DNA from: Carallia brachiata
Taxonomy: Eukaryota; Streptophyta; Magnoliopsida; Malpighiales; Rhizophoraceae
Length of the DNA stretch: 64,000 bases
Reading direction: 5' to 3'
Assembly (NCBI GenBank): GCA_021464245.1
Contig: JADCRB010000006.1
Location: 4,020,280-4,084,279, forward strand
The translations under genes and the position numbers were made by a program. Below the pieces are notes generated by a model, which saw nothing but the letters and a program-made list of their open reading frames with translations, did not search any database and was not told the origin of the DNA. Shown here one piece after another: positions 38,011-51,408 of the stretch. Numbering within the stretch: the stretch's first letter is position 1; each line of letters starts with the position of its first letter.

Positions 38011-40131
38011 GTCTGGTCATTTAAACAAACAACTCCATAGCTTCTTTGTCAAAACAGTTCTTGCATATAGCTAGCAATCATCGTGGCCCATAAATAACAT
38101 TTCTGTCTGGCATTCAATCAAACATATTTTATGCAGTTGTTTATGCAGTTTGTTCTTTATTACACCGAAACATCCATTTATCCATTAACCCACCAAAAAC
38201 CATTTCCGCTTCATCAGTTTCACCACTCTTCACATAAAAAACAACAAACGAGGCATACCATAAAATTGCGTTCTGAAATAACAAGTAAATTACGGATAAT
38301 AAGGATCATAATCCTAAACTCCTAGACGAACGTTACCCACGCCAGGATTGCCAAAAAAAAAAAAAAAACCGTAAGATTTCAAGGTTGGTTGTGTAGATTT
38401 TGGACTGGGTTATATAAAATTTCTATTTTTAACTGGAAAAAAAATGGAATTGAAGATGGAGCTCACCTCTTAGAGTAGCCAGCGAGAGGTTGGGTGGGGG
38501 CTCCGGCGGTTTCCGGCGTCCCTGGCAGTTGCTGGCGTCTTTCCTTCCGGTGTCACTTCTCACCTTCCGGCGCCGTGGAGTGGGGTCATCTCTGTGGGTT
38601 GTCTTCTTCTCTACTCTTTCCGGCTCCCGACAACGATAGGTGTAAATGTGGCGGTTTCCGGCGAGCTTTCTTTCCTTTCCCTCTAATTTCCGGCGTCGAT
38701 CCTCTGTGCTTGTCGTTCACCCTCTTCTTTCTTTGCGTTTTTGTGTTTTTAGGCGAAGGCGGTATTTCGTTGTGCTGGTAAGAGATGCCGTTACTGTTAA
38801 AAATCAAACAAAAGTGCTATTTATCACGAGCCAAACATAACGAAACCTACACGAAAAAGTAGTTAAAGGAGAAGTTATCCAACAGTTTTGGTTAAGGTTT
38901 TAATTTTTTTAATAAAAATTAAATTTTTATAAAAATATAATAAATCTTAAATAATATTTAGTGTTATGTTAAGTAATATTTAGTATTATTTTAAATATAA
39001 TTTTTATAATAAAAAATAAATTTTAAATAATATTTAATATTACTTAAATGTATTTAATATTATTCTACATCATATTTTATAAAAAAAAATACCTTTTAGG
39101 TTTTGAATTAAAAAAAATTAAAAAAATACCGCTCTCGTGCGCTTTCGTGAATTTATTTTAGATTTTATTTTGGGTTAAAATTGTTATTGATATTTTTAAA
39201 ATAAAAATTAATATTTTTAAAATACTTATTATTTTTATATTTAAAAAATTATTAATTTTATTTTAAAAATATCAATTACAATTTCAATCAAAATATTATT
39301 TAAAATAAAAATTATCAAAATATGTATACTTATTCTTTGTAAAATAAGTACTTTCTTACTTTGTTTTCTTTTTATTAGCAGCAGCTGATGAAAATATAAA
39401 TTACAAAAATGCCTCCAACTAGGCACGTTACGAGGCAGTCTTGCTTTCTGTTGTCTGTGCAATGTGCAAGAGTTACGCACGGGACGACGCAAGGAAGAAG
39501 GCGTTAAAAATTTTGTTTTTCCAACTCTTTACATGAATGATATAATAAAATAATATTATTTTATTAAAAATTCTTCCAAATATAGAGTATAGTTGAAATA
39601 ATAATAGTATTTTCTTTGCAAAATAATATTAATTTAAAATAATTATTTTATTATTTGATTAGTAAGAACTAGTGAAAATTTAACTAAATAATATTATTTT
39701 ATTTTATTCATCAATAACAATAATCAAAATAATTAATAATAATAATAATAATTAACAACAAAAAAATCAAATACCCCTAAGTTAAATCAACCAGCTCCAC
39801 TGGGGAAAATAATATAAATTAAAATTTTGGTAAATTATTTTATCTGAAAATCACACCATTTAAAAAATTTTCGTTGACAACTTATTTTACGTAAAATAAA
39901 TAATGGAAATTAAAAAAATTTTTCATGCAGAATTTTTTACATGAAACAAAAAACCCTTATGCTGGGTTTGAATTGATAGAAAGTCGTGAAAAAATAAAAT
40001 TATTTAGATTGATAGAAAGTTGTTAAAAGAAAATGATGAGGAAGTTGTAAGAAATAAAATGAATAGTAATTTATGAGAGGAAAAATAAAAATGAATTATT
40101 TGTATTAAAGAAAAAGTTATGAAAATAGAAA
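38011..40131. other. Intergenic; GC-rich patch at 38470-38790
   Basis: Mostly AT-rich. 38470-38790 is markedly GC-richer, with repeated tttccggcg words and a 95-codon frame on the plus strand (38494-38781). It has no recognisable motif and could be the 5' UTR or first exon of an unplaced gene, or a relic. 39165-39355 is another copy of the AT-rich hairpin repeat. I see nothing else coding. Confidence 0.4.
39165..39355. repeat. AT-rich hairpin repeat, copy in 39-kb region
   Basis: The inverted arms attgatatttttaaaataaa (39187-39206) and ttattttaaaaatatcaatt lie about 60 bp apart. The outer flank shares TCTTTGTAAAAT with the copy near 28.4 kb. Confidence 0.55.
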
Positions 40132-40866
40132 GGGTTAATATCTAAAAATAGCACTACCTTTGCGTTTTCTTACAAATTTAGCACGACTTTTAAAAATTAA
40201 CAAATCTAGTACAGTTTAATTATTTTCTTACAAATCTAGCACAACTTTAACAATTAACAAATTTAATACAGTTTAATTATTTTCTAACAAATCTAACACA
40301 CTGTCAGTCAAAAATAATCGAATTTCCAGTATGTACATATGACATTTGAAAGTTTGAACTGTACTAAATTTAAGTGCAGACGTATCATATGTGTATTTTA
40401 AGGTATTTTGTTACTTTTAACTGATTATTTTTAAATATTTAAAAATAGAAAGGGTTAATATCTAAAAATAGCACTACCTTTACGTTTTCTTACAAATCTA
40501 GCACAACTTTGAACAATTAATAAATTTAATACAGTTTAATTATTTTCTAACAAATCTAACACACTGTCATTAAAAAATAATCGAATTTTCAGTATGTACA
40601 TATCACATTTGAAAGTTTAAACTGTACTAGATTTAGGTGCAATGTGTCATATGTGTATTTTAAGGTATTTTGTTACTTTTAACTGATTATTTTTAAATGA
40701 CAGCATATAGATTTGTTAAAAATAATTAAACTGTAATAGATTTATTAATTGTTAAATTGTACTAAATTTGTAAGAAAATAATTAAACTCTGTTAGATTTG
40801 TTAGTTTTTAAAAGTTATGTTAGATTTGTAAAAACGCAAAGATATATTAATTTTTTTATATTAACC
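40132..40866. mobile_element. Foldback/MITE-like element with an internal tandem duplication
   Basis: The left end GGGTTAATATCTAAAAATAG and the right end reverse complement GGTTAATATAAAAAAATTAA begin matching arms that both continue with a ctttgcgtttt.ttacaaat segment and acaaatcta repeats. The arms span about 100 bp or more. Inside, a unit of about 319 bp is duplicated: the left-end sequence tagaaagggttaatatctaa recurs near 40446. No coding capacity. The target duplication is unclear because both flanks are A/T-rich. Confidence 0.65.
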
Positions 40867-41375
40867 AAAAAATTTTTTTTGAGTTTAAATTTTTTATTTT
40901 TTATTTTTTTTTTTTATCAAACTAAACACAGTACTTGCTTTTTTTTTATCAGAAAAAACAGCATTAGTCTAAATCACAGTAAGGAAAGAAAATTTTTTTT
41001 TTTAAAAAAAAAAAATACCCTATTCGCGGTCCACTGAACGGCGCCGTTTCCGTAACACTTCACAACGACACTCTGTTTTGATCATCACCGCTTTTTTCCT
41101 TCTTCGTTGCTGTTGTCACAAATCCTTGTGATCTTGTACAACGTTTTTCGATGTTTTCTATTACAAGCTTTCTTCCTTCTTCCTCTCTCTTGTTAGGGTC
41201 TCGCGCTCTTTCTTAAACCCTAAAGACAAAAATTTCTAAATTCATACATCCTTAATTTGATTTTTCCTCAGTCGATTGTTGTCAATCCGAACGACGGAAC
41301 GGGGTTCATGTAAAATCTTCAACTGATTTCGGTGCTTCCGGTAGTTAATTTTACGAGATTTCTTCTGTCTCCCAA

Positions 41376-44300
41376 ATGGACGAAGCTGAAATCGAAGGGG
41401 TCGTTCGAAAGAGGATAAGATTGATCAGGAGGAGGATGACGAGGACGAGGAGGAAGATGTGGATTTCAATCCCTTTCTTAAGGGGACGCCGTCGCCGGAA
41501 GCTTCCTCGAGTTTGAGCTCCGAAGTTGGGGGCTTTGATGGGAATTCATCCAAGAAGAAAGTGGGCGACGAGGTGCGGAATCATAGTGTTGGGGATTCCG
41601 ATCACGGCGAGGAGGTTGTTATGCAAGCGACCGCGGAATCTCCTAAGAAGAAATCGGAACCCGAAAATGGGGATTTTGAGGAGAAGGGAGAGGGGTTGAT
41701 TGAGAATAATGTGGGGAATGTGAACGACGATGACTGTGAGGAGGAGGAGAAGGAAGAGGTTGAGGTTGAGGTTGAGGAGGATGCTATTTGCAAGCGCACT
41801 CGGGCGCGGTATTCGCTTGTGAGTTTCACGCTTGATGAGCTGGAGACCTTTCTTCAGGAAACGGATGATGAGGATGATCTTCTTCGAAATGTGGATGATG
41901 AGGAGAGTACAAGAAGTTTCTTGCTGCTGTTTTGCTCGGTGGAGATGGAGAAGGTCAATCGGGTCGAGAGATCGAGCATGTTGATGAAGAAGATGAGGAA
42001 AATGACGCGGATTTTGAGATTGAACTTGAAGAATTGCTCGAGAGTGATGTTGATGAAGTAGCAAGGGACAAGGCTCGGAAGGTGGAATACGGTAGAGGTG
42101 GCCGGCGGCCGGAGACAAGGCAGAATAGGCGGCAGAAGGCGTCTGCCCAGTACGAAAAGAAGCTTTTAGAACAGACGAAGCGGCCGTTGCGTCCCCTTTT
42201 GCCTATGTGCCCCAGTGGAGCAGCTGCTTATTATCCTATGATTAATGGAAAAGCTATGACAACCGAGATTGCACCAAGCTGTCAGTTTTCCCCAGCTGAT
42301 GATGGTTTGATAAATGGTTTTACTATGCAGCAGATAGGCCAGTTGCATTGTTTGATTCATGAACATGTGCAGCTTCTTGTTCAAGTATTCTCTCTTTGTG
42401 TAGTTGATTCTTCTCGGAAACATATTGCCTCTCAGATTCGGGGACTGATCTTTGAGATTATTCAGAAACGCAATGAATCAGTTGCCTGCAAAAAGGTGGC
42501 ATATCCTAGTATTTGCTTTAGCCCTCCAAACACGTGTCCATCGGTGGGTGATGAGCTTCAAACCACGAACCAAATACAGTGCACGCCTGACTCATACCCT
42601 ACTTTTAAGACCCAGTTATCAGCGTCTGAAGACATTTCCTCTTCTGAAGGAAGACAAGATCATGTTTCTGACAGACGGATTGTTTCATCACAAACTGCTG
42701 GTTCCATATGGCGGCCTTCCATAAGGTGTCCCATAATGTCAATTCTGGAGGTAGCTCCACTTGATTTAGCTGGAGAATACATGGAAGACGTTTATCATGG
42801 TATGTTCCTTTTAGGAACTGAAACTTTTTCTTGCTAATTTGTAACAAGTTCTTACTCGACAGTGTAAACACCTGACATTGATTTTGAATTTATGTTGACA
42901 GCAGTCCAGTTGTATCGACGGCGTCATGCTAATTATAGTTTTGATACGAAATATGAAAGGGAACCGCTCTTCAATCTTCCTTACTGTCCATCTTTAGCTG
43001 AGACAAATGCAGAATTTCCACAAGAAAACACGACAAGCATCCCCCCTGCTGCCACTGCAGCTCCGGCTGTGGTGGGTGAACAGATTCCTAAAAAGACATT
43101 GGCTGCTTCCATTGTTGAACGTGCAAAGAAGCAATCAATTGCATTGGTTCCAAAGTACATTAGCAAGTTAGCTCATAGATTCCTTCCCCTGTTCAATCCA
43201 GCATTATTTCCCCATAAGCCACCATTGGCATCTGTTGCAAATCGGGTCCTTTTCACTGATTCAGAGGATGAGTAAGTATATGTTTTCAGTACTTAGACAA
43301 AATAGCTCATTAAACTGTAATGTGTGTTATCAATGGCAATAAGATGCGATCACAGAATTTAATGGGGTCAAAAGTCTATATTAAGTTTAGGTAACATGTC
43401 AGATTTTGGAGAAGACATATAGTGCCCCTTGAATGAAATAATTCTGAATTCATAAAGCTTTGAAATGCATATGCGTAACCATGATCCTCTTTGAGAAAAG
43501 AATAAGCATATCATAAACAGTCATTTTATATGGTTTTATTGTCAAATTGCTTTGAACATAATTCTGTGGCCACAAATGTTGGCATTTTGGTTATAGCTCC
43601 GAGAGATTTGCTTTTAGTTGAAGATTTATTACTATGCATTTTATGCAGATTACTAGCACTGGGGATAATGGAATATAATTCAGATTGGAGTTCGATTCAA
43701 CGACGTTTTCTTCCATGCAAATCTAATCATCAGGTAGTTCATATAGGTCATGTTACAACCTCACAGCTTTTGGTGTTACATAATGGGGTATGGGAATATA
43801 TGCACTGAGCTTATTGTTGCTATTTCATGGTTAGACTGGCAGGAATACAATTTTATTTATTCTGTCATAGATGAAAATATAAACTAGCTGTGACTTGTGA
43901 GATCAGAAATCTTGTACGGCAGTTTATGTCATGCTGTAATGGATCCATGTAACATCTGTCCTTATGGATCAGATATCAGGAACTAGATTGATCCCTAAAT
44001 TTCTGTTGTCTTACAAAAGAAATGCAACCTAGTGGCAGCTTTCAGTAATTTGAGATGTTATTTCTGTGGGAGATCTTTTCTTGACACTACTTTCAATTTA
44101 TTTTATTAGCTTTTAGCCTTTAATGGCATGAAATGAGACCTGTAGTATATGAAACGAAATATAGTCCAATGGTTCTTTTCGTTTTTTTTTTTTTTTGGGG
44201 ATAGGAAAAATTAATCCACTCTTGCATATGAAGAAGCATTCAAATTACTTACCATCAGAAATTTGTTCATCAACACTGATGTGAACCTAATGCATTCTTC

Positions 44301-47300
44301 TTTTCTGGTTTATTGCTCCGGAGTGAAAAAGTAAACTTACTTTCCTTTACCTCATTCGTTGAGTTGGAATGGTTTCTGTGGCTTTACTTGCTTCTTGGTG
44401 ATCCAAAATTGTGGTGCTCTTGTTTTGATAGTTCTTTATTCAGATGTCAAAAGGTACTGGCACATATAACTCCTATATGGATCATCCTGGTGATGCTTAC
44501 ACAAGTTGTTCTGTTTGACTTGCAGATCTTTGTTAGGCAGAAAAATCGTAGTTCTTCTAAGGCACCAGAAAATCCAATAAAGGTATGCATGCTGCCTTAT
44601 GAATGTTAATGATAATCTTGGATTTGGTTTCCGCTCATCTGAAGTTTGCTGTCTTCCTTCTTTTGGCTTCTCTTTTTTGTTCACCGGAATCAAAATATAG
44701 GACCACTGGGACGGATCTTACCTTTACTCCCTATATCTCACTACTTTGATGATGCAAATGTGTAATCGTAAATATACATGCCTGCAGAGCTACCCAATAT
44801 GCGTAGAAATGATTGTGATGGGATTTTAAACTGAGTTGCATTGATAATGTCTGTGGAAAAATATACCAAACCATATAGTAACTGATTTGGTTCAATTCAT
44901 TAACTTTCTTGGTCTGCTTAACAAATTTGGTTTCAGTTTTATGCTCATTCGTATGACTACTAAAGACTTAAATTGGTGCCCTTGTACAGGCAGTTAAGCG
45001 GATAAAAAACTCTCCATTGTCTGTAGAAGAGATGGAATGTATTCGGGAGGTAACGTCATCCTAAATTTTCTCTCTTCATCCAGCTGATCAGTATTCTTGC
45101 TGTCTAGCTCTCTGTTATTTGACTTACCCCAACTCACTCCAGGGACTCAAGGTTTTCAAACTTGACTGGATGTCAGTATGGAAATATGCTGTCCCACACA
45201 GGGATCCATCATTGTTACCTCGACAATGGAGGATTGCCCTTGGAACGCAAAGGTCATATAAGGTAGATGATGCTAAAAAGGAGAAACGGCGGATATATGA
45301 GTTAAACAGAAGAAAGCGCAAAACTGCGGATTTGGCAAATTGGCAACCATTATCAGAAAAGGAGGTTTGTTCTCATCCACAATAATTAGGACCTATGATA
45401 TAACTCAAAGCTAATATTCACTTGATGTGATGCTTATGTCTTTTCGGGTGTATCAATTCACTTTTTAATCCTCTAAATGGCCATTAGAAAGTCATAGCCA
45501 CACTCACCAGCCCTGAAAAGAACTTTTAAATTTTCAAGGTTAAAGTCTAGATACCTCTGGCTTGGTTGGCTTAGGTTTGACCTTGCCTTTTTCATGTTCT
45601 ATAATTTTGATGGTTCCCAGCATAGTTGTTAAATAAATGAAGCAATAAATCCAATAAATATCACGGTTTTGATATGAAAGGTCAAACTTAGAAATGCGGA
45701 ATAATTTATGGTTATTTTAGGATCAAGTTGGAGTGCAAAATTAACTTGGTTGATTGGGTACCAGAATGTATAGTGACACAATTCATCAAGTTAAAAGAGC
45801 TTGGGCTTGGTTGTTGATGGTTGAGAGTTCAACTTGATCTTTTTGATGGGCATTGAGAGTTCCTTTTTCAAATAAAGTAGCTCTTTGCTGGCTGCAGGAT
45901 AATTTGGGCCACAGTAATACTGGAGAAAATCATAGTGAAGATGATTATGCAGATAATGCAAATGAAGCATCTGTTCATCAAGGGTTTTTAGCGGATTGGA
46001 GACCAGGTGCCTCAACCCTCATTTTGCCTGAACATCCCTGCTTTGACATTGGTGCAAAAGGCCCTCCCATGAATACTCTTTCGTCAAACAGTCAGTTAGA
46101 GGAACAACAAAAGGATTCTGGAGCCGGAAAAGCTCAACTCCCAAGCAATGGAATCCATTTGTTTCCGTATGCATCCTTATATCAGCATCCTCATACTACA
46201 TTTCTTCCTACCCATGTTAGGCATTTGCCTCCTAATAGGGAGCAGCTGAACCATCAAATTTTGCATGGAACATCAAATACATCCAAGTCCCAAATCTATT
46301 TCTTGCCATATTGGACTCGGAGGACTGATCGTGCACGCCTGGTTAAATTAGCACCAGAGCTGCCTCCTGTTAATCTTCCACCATCTGTTCGCGTAATTCC
46401 ACAATCAGATTTCAAAAACAATCAATCTGGAGTGTCTACAAAAAGAGGCAGTTCTGATGCTGTGAGAGAAAATATTGTTCCAGAAGTTTGGGATGTAGGA
46501 AATTCAAAAGCCAGTAATTCAGTGAAAACTAATGGAGATAGAAGTAACCAAGTGAGAGAAAATATCACAAATTCATGCTCAGCAGAGGCAGCTTTTGTTC
46601 AAGATGCAGGTTTTATTGAAGAAAGTGGAGCTGATTTAGATCTTCAAATGCATCCTCTATTGTTCCAAGACTCGGAGCATGAACGTCTGCCATATTACCC
46701 TGTGAGCTGCAGTACTGGTAGTTCTCGTTCTTTTAGTTTCTTCTCAGGCGGTCAGCCTCAATTGAACCTCAGTCTATTCCAGGGTCATCAGCAAGCAACC
46801 CATGTTGTTCGGTCTGTCAATATGTCTTCAAAGGCATCAGAATTTGCTTCGGCATCTAATGGCATTGACTTTCATCCACTTTTGCAAAGAACTGATGATG
46901 AAAATGGTGAATTGTTGACCGCATGCTCAATTCCACACAATGCTCATACTGGAAATCAGTTTGATGCTGCTCAGAGTAAATCGTTTTCTACTGCTCCTAG
47001 ACCCTCTAGTCCCATGGAGAAAGCTAATGAACTTGACCTAGAAATCCATCTAAGTTCTGTATCAACAAATGGGAAAGCTAGGGAAAGTAGAGATGATGGT
47101 CCAAATACTCAACCAAGGTCTACACTGTCCAATTCTGGAATTGCAATGATAACTAATAAAATTTGCAGTCCACATCATGACTGCAATGATAACTGCCCCA
47201 GAGTTCCTAGTAACCCTGTTCCTAATGCCAATGCATTTGCACCACCTAGCAATAATCTCCACAGATTCAACATGGATGATATAGGGGACCAATCTCATCC

Positions 47301-48346
47301 CGAGATTGTGATGGAGCAGGAGGAGTTGAGTGACTCTGATGAAGAAATTGAAGAACATGTTGAGTTTGAGTGTGAGGAGATGGCTGATTCTGATGGGGAT
47401 GCATCTTCCGACTGTGAGCTCATTTCTGAGGTGCAAGATAAGGTGCCTTTGCTTTCTCTGTTTAATTGGATTTGGTTGTTTTGGAGTCTCACGAGTATTG
47501 CATACTTTCTAAGTGCTTTCTACCCCTCAAAACTTACTGGCACTTCTTGGTATATAGTATTCTTTGCAACTGTTCCCTTCATGGCAAATTCACTTTTTTA
47601 CACAGAACGGTTCTTAATATGATTGGTTGCACCTCTCCAAAGAGCCTTATGCTTAAATTGTTGGGAGGCCCATGCAAACATTTTTTCACTGTTTGCTCAA
47701 TTCATTTCTGCTACACCGACGTGATCATACTAATGCAGCTTTTCATTGATCTCTTGGTTTTTGCTTTTTTGTTTTTTATTGTTATTTTGTAGAATCTTTT
47801 CCTCTATCTTCCAGTGTTAAAAATATGTCTAAAATATTATGACAGATAGGCTAATTGTCTTGTCCAATAATTCCCTTTGTCAATTTGTCTCTTAATTTCT
47901 TTCTGGCTACTTGTTTATAGGACGGTTCTAGTTGCACTACAGAAAAAGTTTCCATCGGTAAAGATTTTGATCAACCATGTGAACCAGAGGTTCCTTTTCA
48001 CAGAACTACAATTCTCAAGAAGGGCAGTCCTTTTCTTAAATTAAGTCTAATGAGTCCAGGGAAGGATGCTGGGAGTGTTTCTTGGTTAAGTTTAGATTCA
48101 TGTGCAACAGTTGGCCCTCCAAGCATGAAGGCAAAACCTGAATTTTGCACTACCAGTGAAGTTCCCACTGCTAAACATCTGGCTTCATGCTCTCCTAATA
48201 GAGACAGCAAGAAGACAGTTGCAAGTCCAGAACTAGTTGCAAATCAGAAGGATGGTGTAGACATGGCACAACAACTAAGCCTTGGTCCTCTGGCTGTTTC
48301 AGCATTGAGGAAACCCAGGAAACGTGCCTGCCGAGCCCAGGAATGA
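41376..48346 (+). CDS. GON4L-like acidic nuclear protein with MYB/SANT-like region, 8 exons (two apparent frameshifts)
   Basis: Large plant nuclear protein resembling the GON-4-like family; a role in transcription is inferred from animal relatives. Exons: 41376-42799, 42902-43271, 43649-43733, 44526-44582, 44990-45049, 45143-45364, 45898-47442, 47921-48346; phases fit and the length would be about 1,400 aa. Features in order: acidic N-terminus with DVDFNPFLK; long Asp/Glu runs; IHEHVQLLVQVFSL region; SANT-like block (MEYNSDWSSIQRRFLPCKS, IFVRQKNRSS); SVEEMECIREG...DWMSVWKY; QWRIALGTQRSYK; FLPYWTRRTDRARL; acidic stretch; basic tail KPRKRACR as a likely nuclear signal. From the ATG at 41376 (MDEAEIEG) the frame must change near 41400-41408, and again near 41903-41911, each fitting one missing base. 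Homology continues smoothly across both sites, so sequence error is likely. The family label is moderately certain. Confidence 0.85.
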
Positions 48347-49855
48347 CCACTGGAAATTCAAGATGCGCTGAAGGGAAGTTGGGTTGATAGCTTCCATAAG
48401 TTGCAGTCAGACAATTGGTGCTAATTAGCTGTTTGTGTTCACTTGGATTTCACTTGCTTGAATGGGCATTACACTCTTGAACCTAAATTACTGGCAAGGC
48501 CTATACCATCAGTTTCCCTGGACCATGTCTTCCTCAATCATCACTAACAATCTTACCTCGAGACATTGAATTTTCACCTGCTGATGGGAAAAAAAGGACA
48601 TTTTTTGGTAGTTATATCTTCAGGAATCATTTTATAGCAATTTTATCTTTTAGTACTACTGGATGGGTAACTTATTAGCATTGTATCGTTTAGCAGTGAT
48701 TTTCCTTGTAGCTCATGTACAGAGATTTCCCTGTAAATTCCGATTGTTCTGCAGCTTGTGGCATAATGAGGTTTTTTTCCCACATATGTAGTTTTCATCT
48801 GAAATTCTGAACAGTCTGCTGCCATGTTTTCCACCTTCTGCATTGAGTTTTGAGGGACTGATGCCCCAAGAGAGTTGGGCCTTGGTCCTTGTCATTCTGT
48901 GGATTTTGTTGCGGGGGCAAAATGAGAAACGACAGATGCTATTGTTACGAAATGTTGTATGAGAGAAATGTAAGGGTTAGTGTTCACCAAAAAGTTTTTC
49001 AATATTTGACATGGATTGCATTTTTACCTGTTTTCTTGTTACCTGGTGCAGTGGAGTTTCAGAGCTTTGAGTTGCTATGCTGTGGGTTTTAACATTGCGC
49101 CTCATAAGGCCACAAGAGCTTCCATGGTGAGATCTTGTCCATGTTTTCCTTCATGAGCAATAGTTCATAATCATCTTCTATGTTCACAATCATCATCTAT
49201 GTCCATGTCCACGACCTAATCTGAAACATCAGTTGATTGGGTAAGCAATTTTCTAACTACCTAGGAAGAATTGAGGATATGTTGTTACGAAATTTTGTGC
49301 TGATCATAAACAGAGTAATGAGAAGTCTCGGAACAAATGCTGCCGAGTCTAACCAATTATTTATCAAGAAATCGTGATCTTTTGTGAAGTTTACAGTTGA
49401 GTTCAGATAAAAAAATTTTGGCGTTGCGCTTCATTGGAGTGTTCTTGCACTGTGATTCATTTGTTGTTCAATTTGAGGGCTCTCGATGATGCAGGGATCT
49501 CTCTCCAAAAATAATTTGATGAATGTGAATTGGACCTTTTCTTTTGGAGGGTTTGAATGCATTTCTTGGTGCTTATGGAATGTGTGATGGAATCATACAG
49601 CTCCTGCTGTTTTTTATGTGCTGGTGGAAATGTAGAAAGTGCTAAGGAAGCGATCAAGAAACTGTAATGGAAGGTTGTAGGGTAACCGTTCATGGAAATG
49701 AGACTAGTAGGTTTGGAGAGAGATGTAAAAAGGGAATGATTTCTTGTGCCTATGATTAATATATTCATTCATTCAATTCGGTTATTTGTGCTCTCTGTAA
49801 GGAATGTAAAATGTAAATCATTGATAGAGCTTGAAGGATGAGTAAGTGGACATTT
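48347..49855. other. 3' UTR and intergenic region
   Basis: 48347-49120 is probably 3' UTR of the preceding gene. 49440-49770 shows weak PPR-like words in broken frames (GGNVESAKEAIKKL near 49630) and may be an upstream part of the PPR relic that follows. No intact gene seen. Confidence 0.35.
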
Positions 49856-50110
49856 GCAGTTTGCATCGAAGCTTCTTCAGAAGATGGAAATGATGCCAGG
49901 GGATTCCATTAAGCCCAATTCAGTAACTTATAAAAGTCTCACTAATGGATTCTGCAAATTAGGGAGAGAAAAAGCAGTAGAAGAATTCGGAATGAAATGG
50001 TGGAGACAAATGTTGCAGCTAATGTGAGAGCCTATTCACAGTCAGTGGGTTTGGAGGAAGTGCTAAGGTTATGTGATTAAATGGTTGGAAGGGTATTGCT
50101 CTCAAATGCT
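49856..50110 (+). pseudogene. PPR protein relic
   Basis: The plus strand reads ASKLLQKMEMMPGDSIKP, NSVTYKSLTNGFCKLGRE, KAVEEF in one frame, then EMVETNVAANVR in another. This matches P-class PPR repeats (P.N.VTY..LI.GFCK.GR...A..). There is no start, and a frame break lies near 49992. It is a third independent PPR remnant in the window. Confidence 0.65.
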
Positions 50111-51408
50111 TTCAAATACAAGTTCAATCATACACTGGCTTCCCATGGAAAGAGATACTGTAAGAGCTTCTTTCCTGTTCTCTGCATAATTGTAAGCAGA
50201 TGTCCCCTGATTTATTCACATATTCATAGCCTAGTGCCTCTACAATAATGGCTGTGTGACTGAAGTTTTAAGTTCCATTGTCGATGTGCATTTTCTATAC
50301 CCACAACAGCATACAACTAACCGGCACATAGCATCAAGAATGGCTCTTCCTTCTTTTTGTACTTTTTTATGATGATATTTTTCTCAATTTGGACCAAAGA
50401 AAATTGCTGGAATGATGTGTGGTAATGATGCATGGGTCTACAATGTTGCTGTTCAAAAAAATATTGCAATTTTTAATCAAAAAATATCCTGTTTTCTTGT
50501 GCTGGATTACTGTATACAACAAAATCGTTGTTTCTGACTGTCCCACACTTGTCAGTGTGAAAAGATGTGCCATAGTTATTTCCTGAGAACAGTGCAGAAA
50601 ACCAAGACTTGACTGGCTCCGGATTATGCATATTTAGTATTTATGACAACTCGTACGAGTTAATACAAGATGGTATACAAAGTGGAAAGGGTGAACATTT
50701 TAACGGTAAGGTTACTTCCTTCTAAAAGAAGGTTTTTTATTCTTAAAAATAAAAACGGTTGCATGTTTAACTCTTTTTCATACCTCAAAATGGGCAATTC
50801 TCGCATGTTGATGCGTTTATTTTTTTTCTTAAAAGAAAAAAATTATTGGTGCCCCTCTTGAACCGAAGTTACGTGAGGCTACTAACCTTTGTGATTTTTG
50901 TTTCGAGTCTCATTCTGTAAACATGGAAAAAAAAATAGATATGAGATAGACATAACAACTGATTAATTATTTTATATAATTAAATAATTAATATTTATAG
51001 TAAAAAAATTAATAAAAAATATGTGTATTTTATTTTAAATAAGTAATTTAATTGTATAAAATAATCAATCAATTATTATGTAATTTCTGGCGTATATTCT
51101 TTTACGCGATCATCGATATTTTCCCTTTTGTTTTCACTAACCTGAATGCTTTGCTAACTGCTTATTAAAGATTGAATCGCATTGTGCCCCCAAGCAATCT
51201 CCAACGGTCAAAATCCTTATCCCAAAACCTTATCCAATTCCTCCCTCTCCCTCCACTCATTTTCCCCAAAAATTTTCATCCATAACATAGTAACCCAGAG
51301 AATAGATAAGGAGACACCAACAAAGAAAACACTCTTCAGTCTTCTGCTCTTCCTTTCCAGCTAGGTGGCTCCTCCTCCTTAAAGAACATCATTCCCACCA
51401 CCACCACC
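50111..51408. other. Intergenic region and ATPC1 promoter/5' UTR
   Basis: No gene recognised. The last 200 bp before 51409 are pyrimidine-rich with CCA/CTC words, as in many leaders of nuclear photosynthetic genes, and end in caccaccaccaccATG. Confidence 0.45.

Noticed and set aside
41459..42061. Start of the GON4L-like gene at a GTG codon at 41459
   Set aside because: The ATG at 41376 gives MDEAEIEG, and a one-base loss near 41404 joins it to the conserved acidic DVDFNPFLK region; a GTG start is unlikely in a plant nuclear gene.
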